Origin: Priapulus caudatus
Taxonomy: Eukaryota; Priapulida; Priapulimorpha; Priapulimorphida; Priapulidae
Direction of reading: 5' to 3'
DNA: 34,465 bases
Assembly: GCF_000485595.1 (NCBI RefSeq)
Contig: NW_014578142.1
Span: 1,618-36,082, forward strand
Below, piece by piece: positions 1 to 11,578 of this stretch. A program made the translations under genes and the position numbers. The notes under the pieces were generated by a model that saw nothing but the letters and a program-made list of their open reading frames with translations, ran no database searches and was not told where the DNA came from. Position 1 is the first letter of the stretch. Each line of letters opens with the position of its first letter.

Positions 1-96
1 GGTAGTTGTCATCTAATGAAACAACTGGTTGGGTCTATATGGGGAAAAGCACAAACGGACTACGGGTAGGAAGAGGAGAGGAAGGAGATTGGGGAC
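1..96. other. Unique sequence outside the inverted repeat
   Basis: No gene or repeat is recognised here. This stretch has no counterpart in the DNA just beyond 12992, so the inverted repeat has a defined outer edge near position 97. Confidence 0.5.
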
Positions 97-561
97 CATC
101 GGTTCTATCATCCAAGAAAAAATGATGGCATGATTAATACAACAAGCTAATTGAATATATAGTTTTACTAACGAGTCGTGAGCCGCGGGGCATGGAGACC
201 GACGGTCGCCGAGAGACATAAACATAATTATAAATTAGATCCAATGATGGCAACAAATAATTATGTGTAGACGGCAGGACGTGACAGAAGTTTTTAATAA
301 CCAATGCAAGCTTTTTAAGACATATAGTTTGCTGCTATTTTCTGCGACAAATACATTTTGTGCTAATGGGCAATGTGAACTCTGTGTTAGGGATCAGGTG
401 GTGGGAGGGGTCAGATGCTACTGTGAGTCATGATTCAGTCCAATCCAATGGAGTTTTATTAATAGGCTTACTGTACATAACTGTTTAGTGTTATAACCTA
501 ATTTGCCTTTCATGAAATTAAACAGTTGTTTCTTTCCAATTGCTTATATTTATTGCTATAG

Positions 562-1792
562 GTTGACAATAAAGCGCAGCCTTCTGAGTTCTGGACACCC
601 TTAAAGCCCTCTGGGTTATTTGGGTGTGTACTTCCCGCCTACCATCTAAAACGACAATTGCTAGGGTTCCCAATATTAGCGAGGTCCAACCTAATTAGTA
701 TTATTACATAGCTTATATACCTAATGCGAGTCTAGATTTTTCGATTTCGTGTGTTGTGGCTATGCTAACACTGCTTTTGTTATTGGTGTTCTGCTGCTAC
801 AATAACTGGTAACAATGGCTACATGGCTAGTCGTCTGTGTGGTAAATGGAACCATCATCATTTCTCTTCATTGTTTGAATTCACTTACATTAGACCAATT
901 TCTTTCTCTATACCAACTCATTTTTTAAATCACAAAGATAATATAACATATTATATAACATTTATATAACATATAATATAATATAATATTATATATATAA
1001 TATTATATATAATACTATAGTAACATATAATATAACATGTCATGATCATGTCTATTCCTATATGTAATAGTAACTTGATTCGTAGGCATTGGAGCAGCGG
1101 GAATGGGATGGTACTATACAAACAACAAGAGCTGCTCATTCCCAGCTAAGTAACTTATGTGTCTTAAAGGGAAGAATTTAACTGCTTAATGAATCAATGT
1201 GGTTATCAATGCTGAACCTAGTAATATTGGCGTAGGAAACATCTGGGGTTTCACTAACGATAAAGCATATAATGAATCACTACACTCAGTTTGCTATTTA
1301 CAAATGGGAAACAATACAACACAATAATATTATGAGTATAAGGTTGGCCAATGAACCATGAACTTCTTGGGTAATAATACATTCATTAGCACTTTTTCGG
1401 GTCTCTTTTTGATTAGCGACAATAGGGCCATACAACTTTGAAATTTGCAAGTGCCAATGTACTATATATTTAAGAAGAAAAAGTAAATTACGTCATATTC
1501 TAATCTTGCGTATGTAGGCAAAATACATGGCTGAATTTTCGGCATCGAAGAAGGGCGTTTTAATCTGGTCATTTTGAGGCCGATGCCAGAACTAAGGCTT
1601 TTCGTGAAATTTCATGCTCAAATCATTTAGTGAGAAATGTTTAGGCATAATACTATATTACATTACTTTATTATACTGGCATTGAAACTAGACAGAAGAG
1701 ATGGAGACGGCCAGCTGCGCAGCCATGCGATTACTGTGACAGAGGATTCAAGGCGGAGGACGGAACTCCGTGATCTTAGCAAAGGTCGAGTG
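562..1792 (+). pseudogene. Broken inverted copy of NDUFB6 exons 2-4
   Basis: Three segments match the functional exons on the opposite strand: about 562-665 (exon 2), 1086-1144 (exon 3) and 1678-1792 (exon 4). Each carries small insertions, deletions or substitutions relative to the intact exon. The exon 2 copy is frameshifted, the exon 4 copy has lost both the AG acceptor and the in-frame TGA, and no copy of exon 1 exists on this side. It cannot encode the subunit as written. It may be a real duplicated pseudogene or an assembly artefact of the functional gene at 11480-14268. Confidence 0.8.
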
Positions 1793-2717
1793 ATGCGTCA
1801 AGCTTACCGCGACATTGCACCGTTACAATTCCTAAACGCTAAACGCACGTCATGTGTAACAAGGCATTAGTGACTAGTTTTGAAAACCAGATGATGCATT
1901 GTTTACGCCGATATAGTTCAGAATCGTTAGACAAGTTTAGTACGGGTGCGAAATGGAAAAGATGAGCTGCTGTGGTATTTCTGTCATTGGTTGTACCCAG
2001 TTCAGCTAACTAGTCGATATGCATTTTATAGTTTGCATAGCAGTCATGTAAGTTCTGCTCGTTCATCCGAAATACCTTAAACATAAAGTGCTTTTACGGC
2101 TTGTGATGAAACGTAAAGGCCATTGTCTTTCTGTAGAATTTCCTGTGGCAGTGTAAAGGAAAATCAAAATATTTTGTTGTATTTGTTACTCACATGAGTT
2201 TGACCAATTGATATCATGTGCTTCATTATGTATTCAGTCGGTGTCAAGTCATATTAATGACTTAATGATTAGCTGAAGTGAATATTATCAAAGGATAATC
2301 CATTATTGATGAAAAATTTTATAGAGTATCACGATAATTGCTGAATTGGGGTGTTTCTCACATATTATGCACACATATCACAAAAACATGGACATTTGGA
2401 CGTTGTCATCAACACAGCTATGACTATTTGTATTTCTAAATAAATTATAACACAAATCGGAATGTGATAGAGGGAATATTTGCATACGTCATTCGTTATT
2501 GGTTTGACACCAAATTTTTAGTTATAGACTAGTTTGCATCTACGTTGTTATGAAAATCGTGGGATAGGGTACTGTGTATATATAATATCGAAACCATACT
2601 ATAATTTAATGGGGCCTTTGTGGCTAATATAAGGGATTGAAACGCGATACTACTAGGAGCAGGCAGCCTTGGGTCACTTATATAGATAATAGCATATAAA
2701 TATAAAAATATGATTTT

Positions 2718-5700
2718 ATGCCGGAACGCGAAATCAAGATGCTGCAGATACCCATCCTGACCAAACCTATAATGCATTTTCATCACAAAATAAAACTCCT
2801 CTGGGGAGATAATTGCGCATGCGCTAAAAACAGTAACGGTAGCCAGGTTATGTTATCTAATGCGTATATGCAGCGGGGAGTTACATGCAACAGAGGCTGC
2901 TTACCTATTTTTGATTTAGGGAGGATTCTGACGATGAAGTTATATATCATATAGATCTATGTAGGATAAACCCCTCTTCATTTTAATTATAGATGTTGCC
3001 AAATAATATTCTTCTCGGCCGGAGATTATTGCGCATGCAAAGCCGGGAAGCACCATGTTTCAGACGCTGCTACGGCCAAATGGAAAGCTACGTAAATATA
3101 GCTTGTTGAGATGAGGAGAGGCGTGCGGAACGGAGGAAGGTGGCAGGGAAGACAGCTCGAGCGGCAGTGGAAGGAGGTCGGCCTGAGCGTGCGACAATGA
3201 AGAAAGGGGTTGAGAGCATTACGGAGGCAGGCCGGTTGCGATAAAGGTAGGAAGTTTTTGCACCCACAGGCGGGGTGGGGCGCTCGCCTAACTCTAAACA
3301 GAGTCTGAGTGATAAGAATTAATTGACAAGGAACGCGCTATGTTGCGATATCCCCTGACCATACTAAATGCGTTTTTATTACAAATAAAACGCCTCTGGT
3401 GAGATATTCGGCAGCATGCAGCTAAAACAGTAACGTAGCCCAGATTATGTACTTATGGTATATTCAACGGGGAGCTTACATGCAAGGGGTCCTCTATTTC
3501 TGAAGCAGGCACGGTCTACTGATGAATCATTGTGGTCCTGATCTACTCGCTAAGATCTAACGGTTCTTCTTGTCAATGTTTAAATCATAATGTATTGCAC
3601 AAATATTCTTCTCTCTCGGGAGATATTGCGCATGCGCCGGGCCCGTTTCAGACGTGCAGTACGGACCAAAGAAAAGTACGTAAATCATAGCTTGTTGATC
3701 GGTAGAGAGGGGTGGGGGGGAAAAACTGAGGGAAGGTGGCAGGGAATGACAGTCAAGTCGGTGCGATGGAAGGAGAAGGAGGCTGTGAGGTAGCGACATG
3801 GTACAAAGAAAAAGGGAAGGCGGGAGGGGATCTAAAGCTATGAGTTTTTGCCACCCCACAGTCTAGGGGGCGCCTCTCCTAGCATATTAAACAGAGGTCT
3901 CACTAGATAAGATTAATTACCAGAAAACCTAATGTTTTGAGCTTATCCCCTGCATCTACTAATGCGTGTTCATCACAAAATAAAACACGCCTTGTGGTGC
4001 AGGGAGTGGTGCATGAGCCTAAAAACAGATACGCTAGCCAGGCTTATTACTAATTGGATATACTTCAGCGCGGGAGCTTACATGCAAGGGCGCTCCTATT
4101 TTCTGAGCGACGGCTCTTTCTACTGGAATGAAATGTTATCATATGATCTATGCTGGTAACCTCTCTTCATTTTAAATCATAATGTTTGCAAAATATTCTT
4201 CATCACGCCAGAGATACTTTGCGCATGCGCGAGCACCGTTTCAGTCACGTGCACGTACGGCCAAAGAAAAAGTACTCGTAATATAGCCTGTTGAGGAGGT
4301 TAGAGAGTAGACGGGAGGTGGGAACTGAGGCAGTAGGTGGCAGGCAAAGTAAAGACAGATCGAGGGGACGGTGGAAGTGAGAAGATAACAGGCTAGAAGC
4401 GTGGGACAATTCGGCATGAAAAGACGAGAAGGACGGCGGGCGATAAAGTTAGGAGTTTTGCACCCTACAGGTGGTCCGCGCTCCTTACTATAAAAAGAAG
4501 TCTACTGATAAGAATTAATTACAGAAACCTATGTTGAGATATCCCTGGACACCATACGACAATCGCGTTTTCAGTGCACAAAATAAAACGCTCCTCTAGC
4601 GGAGATATGTGCTGCCGCTAAAGCCAGTAACAGCCAGGTTATGTACTTAATGGTCTATCATTGTCAGCGGGGGCGTTAACCTGCAAGGGACTGCCTGGTT
4701 CCTCTGCTTTTCTGACAGCAACAGGACTTACTGTCATGAAATTTTAATAATCTAGATCTATGCTAGGATTAACCCCTCTTCATATTTCAATTGCATACTG
4801 TTCTGCAAAAATATATCCTTTGCCCTCGGGAGATATTGCGCATGCATCGAGCACCGTTTCAGAGCCGTGCTGTCGGCCATGAATATATCTTAAAGTACTC
4901 CGTAAATATAGTCTTGTTGAGATAAGAGAGGGGATCGGCAAAACTGAGGTGGGAAAGGTGGCCATGGGAAGACAGTCAAGGGGCGTGAAGCAGAAGGAGG
5001 CTGAGCGTGCGACAATGGATGCAAAAAGGAAAGGAGCGGGCGGGTAAGTAGGAATGTTGACCCCACAGGACTCAAGCGCCTCTCCAAACATATAAGACAG
5101 AGGTCTACTGATAAGAATTAATTACAGAAACCTATGTTGAGCAATAATCCCTGACCGATACTAAATGCGTTTTTCCATCACAAAATAAAACGCGCTCGAT
5201 TAAGATATTGTGCAATCTTGCCGCTACAACAGTAACGTATAGCCGGTTATGTCCTTCATTCATAAAGCAGCGGTGGGAGCTGGTACATGCATGGGTTGCA
5301 TGCTTCTATTTCCTGAAGTGAGCGTCTACTGATGAATTTGATCAAATATAGATCTATTGAGGCAGGATAACATCTCTTCCATTCTCTTAAATTCATAATG
5401 TTTGCAAATATTCTTCTTCTCCGTTTGGATAGCGTGTGAAAGTCGTTAGACACATGCGCGAGCAACACGAGCTCTTCAGACGTGCAAGTACAGGCAAGCG
5501 AAAGTACAGTAAATATCAGCTTGTGAGGGGAGAGGGGTGGGGAAACTGATAGGGAATGAGGTGGCAGGGGGAACATCGAGGCCGACGGCGGTGGTGGGAG
5601 GAGAAGGAGGCTGAGGTGCGACATTGAGAGAAAAAGGGAAGGGCGGAAAAGCGTGAGATAAAGTAGAGTTTTGCACCTACAGGCTAGGGCGCCTCTCTAA

Positions 5701-8700
5701 CTATAAACAGCGGTACTACTGATAAGAATTTATTACAGAAAAACCTATAGATCTGAGCATATTCACCTGTCCATACTAAATTGCGTTCTATATACACACA
5801 AATAAAACTTCTGTGTTGAGATATTGCGCTGCCGCTAAAACAGTAATGATAGCCAGGTTATCTACTTAATGGATATCAATGCAGCGGGAAGCTAACTTAC
5901 GATTCAAGCGGCTGCGTTCATATTTTGAAGTGAAGACCTACTGATGAAATTGGGATCGTGATAGAATCTATGCTAGGGTAACCCCTCTTCATTTTAATTT
6001 CATATGTTTGCCAAAATATTCTTCTTCTCCGTGAGTATTGGCGCAGATGCGCGCAAGCACCGTTTTCAAGACGTGCCAGTACGGCACCCCAAAGGAAAAG
6101 CTACGTAAAATATAGCTTTTTGAGTAGAGAGGAGGGTGCGGAAACTGAGGGAAAGGTGCCAGCGAAAAGGGACAGTCGAAGGGGCGTGGATGGAAGGCAG
6201 GCAGAAGGAGGCTGACGCGTGCGACAAATGGAGAAAAGGGAAAGGGCGTGGCGGGGGATAAAGTAGGAGTTTTGCCACCCTACAGGCATTAGGCGCGCCT
6301 CTTCCGCTAACTATAAACAGAAGTCTAATGATAAGAAATTATCAGAAACCCTATGATTGAGATATCCCCTGACCATAGTAAATGCGTTTTCTAATCACAA
6401 AATAAAAAGCCTCTGGTGAAGATATTTGCTGCGCATAAGACAGCCTACAAAGCCAGGCTTATGGCCTTAATTCTATAAGCAAGCGTGCAGCTTATGCAAG
6501 GTCTGCCTTCCTATTTCTGAAGTGAGGTTCTACTGATAAAAAAAATGTTCATATAAGATCTATCTAGTGATAACCTCTTTAATTTTAAATTCATAATGTT
6601 TGCAAAATATTCTTCTTCCGCGGAAGATTTGCGGCTGTTTATGCACGAGCACATGTTCTCAGACCGTGCTCAGTACCGGCCAAAGGAAAAGTATCGTAGA
6701 GTAACTAGCCTTTGCCGTTAGAGCAGGAGTGCGGAAACTGAGGGAACGCGTGCGCAGGAAAAAGACAGTCTCGCAGGGGCTGGTGTTTGAAGCGAGTTGA
6801 AGAGGGCTGACGCGGTGCGACAATGGAGAAAAGGGAAGGGACGGGCGTTGGATTTAAGAACGTAGGAGATTTTGCACCCTACAGGCTAATTAAGGGCGCT
6901 GCTTCCTAACATATAAACAGATCTAATGGAATAAGACATTAATTACAGGAAAACCTAGTAGTTTGCAGACATACTCCCCACCTGGAACTGATATTCAATT
7001 GCGTTATTCATCCACATGGAAATAAAACGCTCTGGTGAGATATTTTCGTGATTGCATGCGCTAATAGACCGTAACAAAACGCCACGGTTTATGTTTTCTT
7101 TATATTCTATAAGCCAGCCGGTGAGCTTACATGCAAGGTCTGCTTCCTATTTCTGAAGTGAGGTCTACTGATAAAAAAAATTTCATATAGATCTATGCTA
7201 GGATAACCCCTCTTAATTTTAAATTCATAATGTTTGCAAAATATTCTTCTTCTCGGAAGATATTGCGCATGCACGAGCACTGTTTCAGACGTGCAGAGGC
7301 CAAACGGAAAAGTACCTAAAATATGCTTGCTCTCGAGGTAGAGAGGAGGTGGGAACTGAAGGGAAGGTCGCAGGAAAAGACCAGTCGATGGCCGGTGAAA
7401 AGGAAAAGGAGCTGCAGGCGGTGCAGACACTGGGCGAAAAGCGAAACGAGGCGCGAGCGGCGGATAAAGTAGGAGATTATTGCATCCCTACAGAGCTATG
7501 GGCGCTCTCTAACTATAAACTAGAGGCTCTGATAAAGAATTTATTACCAGCAAACCTATGTTGAATGAATATTCCCCTGACCATATTAAATGCGTTGTTT
7601 TTCATCTAACAAAAATAAAACGGCCTCTGGTGACGATCATCTTGCATGCGCTACAAACAGGTAGATGAACAGTAGCCAGTAGTTATGAATCCTTAATTCA
7701 TATAAAGCCATGCTGCTTTAGCTTACAGTGCGGATTAGGGTCATGCTTCCTATTTCTGAAAGTGATTGTCTACTGATTAAAAATTAATTGTAATAGAATC
7801 TATGCTAGGATAACCCACTCTTTAATTTATTTAATCATAATCGTATTGCAAAAGTAGTCTTCCTTCTCGGAAAGATATTAGCGCATGCAGCGAAGAGCGC
7901 ACTGTTCATTTCCAGAAGTGTTATTCCTATAACGGGTGGCAGTACGGCAATAGCGAAAAAGCTACGTTTATATAGGCTACTTTTGAGTCAAGTATGAGAG
8001 GTGTGGGAAAACTGAAGGGAAATAGGTGGCAGAAAGACACGTCGACGGAGGCCCTTCCGGTGCTAGAAAGCGGGAGTAAGGAGGGCTACTTGACAGCGTG
8101 CGACAATGAGAGAAACGAAACGGCGGCGGGATAATAAAGTAGGGAGTTTCTGCCACCCTACCAGGCTAGGGCCTCTCCTACTTACTAAAACAGAAGTCTC
8201 CTGATAACGAATTTATTACAGAAAAGAAAACTAATGTTGAGAGTATCCCACCTGACCATACCTAACATGCGTTTTCATCACAAACTTTAAATCCATCTGG
8301 GTGTGGAAGAATACTCTCTGCGCATTGCGCTAATAAACAGTTAATTAAACACGTAGCCAGGTTTTCATGAATCTCTTAATGGTAATGGCACGAGCGAGCT
8401 TCATGCCCAAGCCCTGAATTCCTATTTCTGAGTGAAGAGTTAGTTCTACTGATAAAATATTCTGATCAGTTATAGATCTATGTTTTAATGGATAACCCCT
8501 CTTCTTTAAATGCTTAATGTTTTAGCAGTAAACATATTCCTTCTCTTCTCGGGGAGTATTGCGGGCATGGCGCAGAGCACCGTATTCATGAACGTGCGGT
8601 ACGGGTCCAAAAGGAAAGTACCTAAATATAGTACTTGTGGAGGGTGAGAGTTATGGAGGCTCGCGGAGAAACTCTCGGAAAAGGTGGGCAGGGAAGACAG

Positions 8701-9758
8701 TCGAGGGGGCGGTGATTAAGGGAAGGGGGATGAGTGGTGGTGCGGACAATGGGCGAATAAGCGGAAAGGGGGCTTAGATTAAAGCTAGGAGTTCTTGCCA
8801 CCCTACAGGGGCTTAGCGGTGGGCTCTCCTACACTCAAACAGAGGCTCTACTGATAGATTTTAATACGAAACCTAAATGTTGAGATATCCACTTGCACCA
8901 ATATCATATGATGAGTTCATAGTTTATTCATCGCAAATAGCACCGCCTTGGCTGAGATATCTGTGCATGCGCTAAAACAGTAACTATAGCCCAGTTATGT
9001 CAATTAATTGGGTTATAAGCAGCGAGTGAGCTTACATGCAGGTCTTGCTTACCTAAGTTCTGAGTGCAGGCATCTACTGATAAAATTAATTCATATAAGG
9101 ATCTATGCCTAGGATAACCCCTCCTTAATTTTAAATTCATTAATTCATCGTAAAGTTTCACTTCATTTTGTTTGCAAAAATATTCATTCTTTTCGAAGAT
9201 ATTGCGCAATGCGCCCGAGCACTGTTTCAGACGTGCAGTACGCAAAGGAAAGTACCTACATAATATAGCTTGTTGAGGTAGAGAGGGCGTGGGAACTGGA
9301 ACGGGAAGGGTGGCAGGGACAGCACAGTCAGCAGGGGCGATGAAAGGAAGGAAGGGAGTCTGAAGCATGTACCTTGTTATATTGGTCAATGGAGAAAATG
9401 AAACGGCGGGGCTGGGATAGGGGATTAAAGTGGAGTTTTGCACCCGACAGGCTAAGGGCGCTTCCCTAAGACTATACAGAGGTTCCATGATAAAGGATTT
9501 ATTACAGGAGAAAACTATGTTGAGCTTCCCTACCTCTCAATGCGTTTCATCACAAATAAACTCCTCTGGTTATATATTTGCGTACATGCTTTGCTAAAAA
9601 CATGTTAACGTAGACCAGAGTTATGTCCTTAAATAGTATAAGCGCGGTGAGCTTAGCATTGCAAGGCCTCCTATTTCTGAGTGGTTTTACTGATAAATTT
9701 ATCATCATAGATCTATGCTAGGATAAACCCCTCTTCATTTTAATCTAATGTTTGCAAA
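2718..9758 (+). repeat. Satellite array, about 12 noisy units
   Basis: Units can be phased on a block starting TGCGTTTTCATCACAAAATA, found near 2771, 3369, 3961, 4562, 5164, 5779, 6381, 7000, 7588, 8267, 8910 and 9539. Spacing runs from 588 to 679 bp, mean about 615. Each unit has an A/T-rich part, two GCGCATGCGC palindromes in less damaged copies, and a purine-rich block with GGTGGCAGGGAAGACAG. No unit holds a convincing reading frame. Units differ from one another mainly by scattered single-base insertions, which is unlike normal satellite divergence. Confidence 0.9.
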
Positions 9759-10552
9759 CGGTGCTCGCGCATGCGCAATATCTCCCGAGAAGAAGAATAT
9801 TTTGCAAACATTATGAATTTAAAATGAAGAGAACTTATCCTAGCATAGATCTATGTGATAAAATTTCATCAGTAGACCTCGCTTCAGAAATAGGAAGCAC
9901 CCCTTGCATGTAAGCTCCCCGTTGAATATACCATTAAGTACATAACCTGGCTACGTTACTGTTTTAGCTCATGCACAATATCTCACCAGAGGCGTTTTAT
10001 TTTGTAATAAAAACGCATTTAGTATGGTCAGGGGATATCTCAACATAAGTTTCTGTAATTAATTCTTATCAGTAGACCTCTGTTTAGAGTTAGGAGAGCG
10101 CCCTAGCCTGTGGGGTGCAAAACTCCTACTTTATCTCCGCCCGCCCTTCCCTTTTCTCCATTGTCGCACGCTCAGCCACCTCCTTCCACTGCCCCTCGAC
10201 TGTCTTCCCTGCCACCTTCCCTCCGTTTCCCACCCCTCTCTCTCTCAACAAGCTATATTTACGTACTTTTCCTTTGGCCGTACTGCACGTCTGAAATGGT
10301 GCTCGCGCATGCGCAATATCTCCCGAGAAGAATATTTTGCAAACATTATAAAATTAAAATGAAGAGGGGTTATCCTAGCATAGATCTATATGATAAAATT
10401 TCATCAGTAGACCTCACTTCAGAAATAGGAAGCAGCCCTTGCATGTAAGCTCCCCGCTGCATATACCATTAGATACATAACCTGGCTACGTTACTGTTTT
10501 AGCGCATGCGCAATATCTCACCAGAGGAGTTTTATTTTGTGATGAAAATGCA
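9759..10552 (-). repeat. Satellite array, clean units in inverted orientation
   Basis: About one and a half units of the same satellite, reversed. The block GCAAACATTAT recurs at 9804 and 10339, giving a period of 535 bp. The two copies agree closely, so 535 bp is probably the true unit length. The array begins mid-unit at the fold-back point and ends where the NDUFB6 3' flank begins. Confidence 0.88.
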
Positions 10553-11101
10553 TTTAGTTTGGTCAGGGGGTATCTCAGCATCTTGATTTTGCGTTCCTGG
10601 TCATAATATATTTATATTATAGTCTATTATCTATATTATGACACTCCTGCTCCTAGTAGTATACGCGTTCAATACTATATTACCACCAAGGCCCCATTAT
10701 ATATAAGGTTTCGATATTATATACACAGTACCCTCATCACCACCAATAACAGTAGATGCAAACTAGTCTATACTAAAATTTGTGTCATAACAATAAGAAT
10801 GACGTATTGCATATTCCTTCTATCAGCATTCCGATTTGTGTTATAATTTATTAGGAATACAAGAATAGTCATAGCTGTGTTGATGACAACCGTCCAAATG
10901 CAATGTTTTTGTGATCATGTGTGCATAATATGTGAGAAAACATCACAATATAGTGGATTATCATTTTTCATCATAATGATATCTTTGAATATTAATTACA
11001 CTATATTAAGTCATTAATATGACTGACACCTGTCTGAACACATAATGAAAAATGATATTCAATGGTCAAAACCATGTTGAGTAACAAATACAACAATATA
11101 T

Positions 11102-11107
11102 TTTATT
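11102..11107 (-). terminator. Candidate NDUFB6 polyadenylation signal
   Basis: An AATAAA hexamer on the minus strand lies about 375 bp downstream of the NDUFB6 stop codon. It is the first canonical hexamer I noticed there; other sites were not systematically excluded. Confidence 0.35.
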
Positions 11108-11479
11108 TTTTCCCTTTACACTCAACAGGAAATTCTTACAGAAGCATGGTTTTACTGTTTCATCACAAGCATTTAAAAAGCAGCTTCTTTATGTTTAAGG
11201 TATTAGATGAAACCGGAGAGAACTTACATGACTGTATGCAAACTATAAAATGCATATCGACTAGTTAGCTGAACTGGGACAACCAATACAGAAATACTCA
11301 CAGCAGCCATCTTTTCCATTATCGCATACAAACTTTCTAACATTTCTGAACTTATCGCTAAACAATGCATTCCATTCTGGTTTTCACTAGTCGACTAAAT
11401 GCATTGTACACATGACGTGCCGTTTAGCGTTTAGGTAATTTTTAACGTGTGCATGTCGTCTGGTAAGCTTGACCATCAC

Positions 11480-11578
11480 TCAGACTTTGCTAAGATCACG
11501 GAGTTCCGTCCTCGCCTTGAATCCTCTGTCACAGTAATCGGATGGCTCGCGCGGCTCCATCTCTTCTCGTTTCATGCC
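11480..11578 (-). CDS. NDUFB6: NDUFB6 exon 4 and stop
   Basis: This exon has 32 codons plus TGA after acceptor ATTATAG. The tail includes EPSDYCDRGFK, which resembles the C-terminus I expect of invertebrate B17 proteins; this match is from general memory of the family. The frame follows directly from exon 3. Confidence 0.85.
   Translation of the reverse strand, partial: GMKREEMEPREPSDYCDRGFKARTELRDLSKV

Larger units (their letters stand above)
97..9758 (+). repeat. Left arm of a large asymmetric inverted repeat
   Basis: Read on the plus strand, this arm matches the reverse complement of 9759-12992. Shared landmarks include the segment around 420-470 (matching 12660-12710) and the stretch before the first satellite unit at 2718-2770 (matching 10553-10610). 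The arm contains a broken copy of NDUFB6 exons 2-4 and then about 12 satellite units. It differs from the right arm by very frequent small indels, mostly extra bases. The part before the array is about 10 percent longer than its partner, and the satellite units are about 15 percent longer. The right arm keeps intact reading frames, so this arm is either a degenerate duplicate or uncorrected long-read sequence; I favour the latter. Confidence 0.85.

Noticed and set aside
9000-9488. 162-codon minus-strand frame in the satellite array, and a similar 112-codon frame at 10110-10448
   Set aside because: These are Pro/Ser-rich readings of the pyrimidine-rich half of the satellite unit. They are not conserved through the units, lack family resemblance and are broken in most copies.
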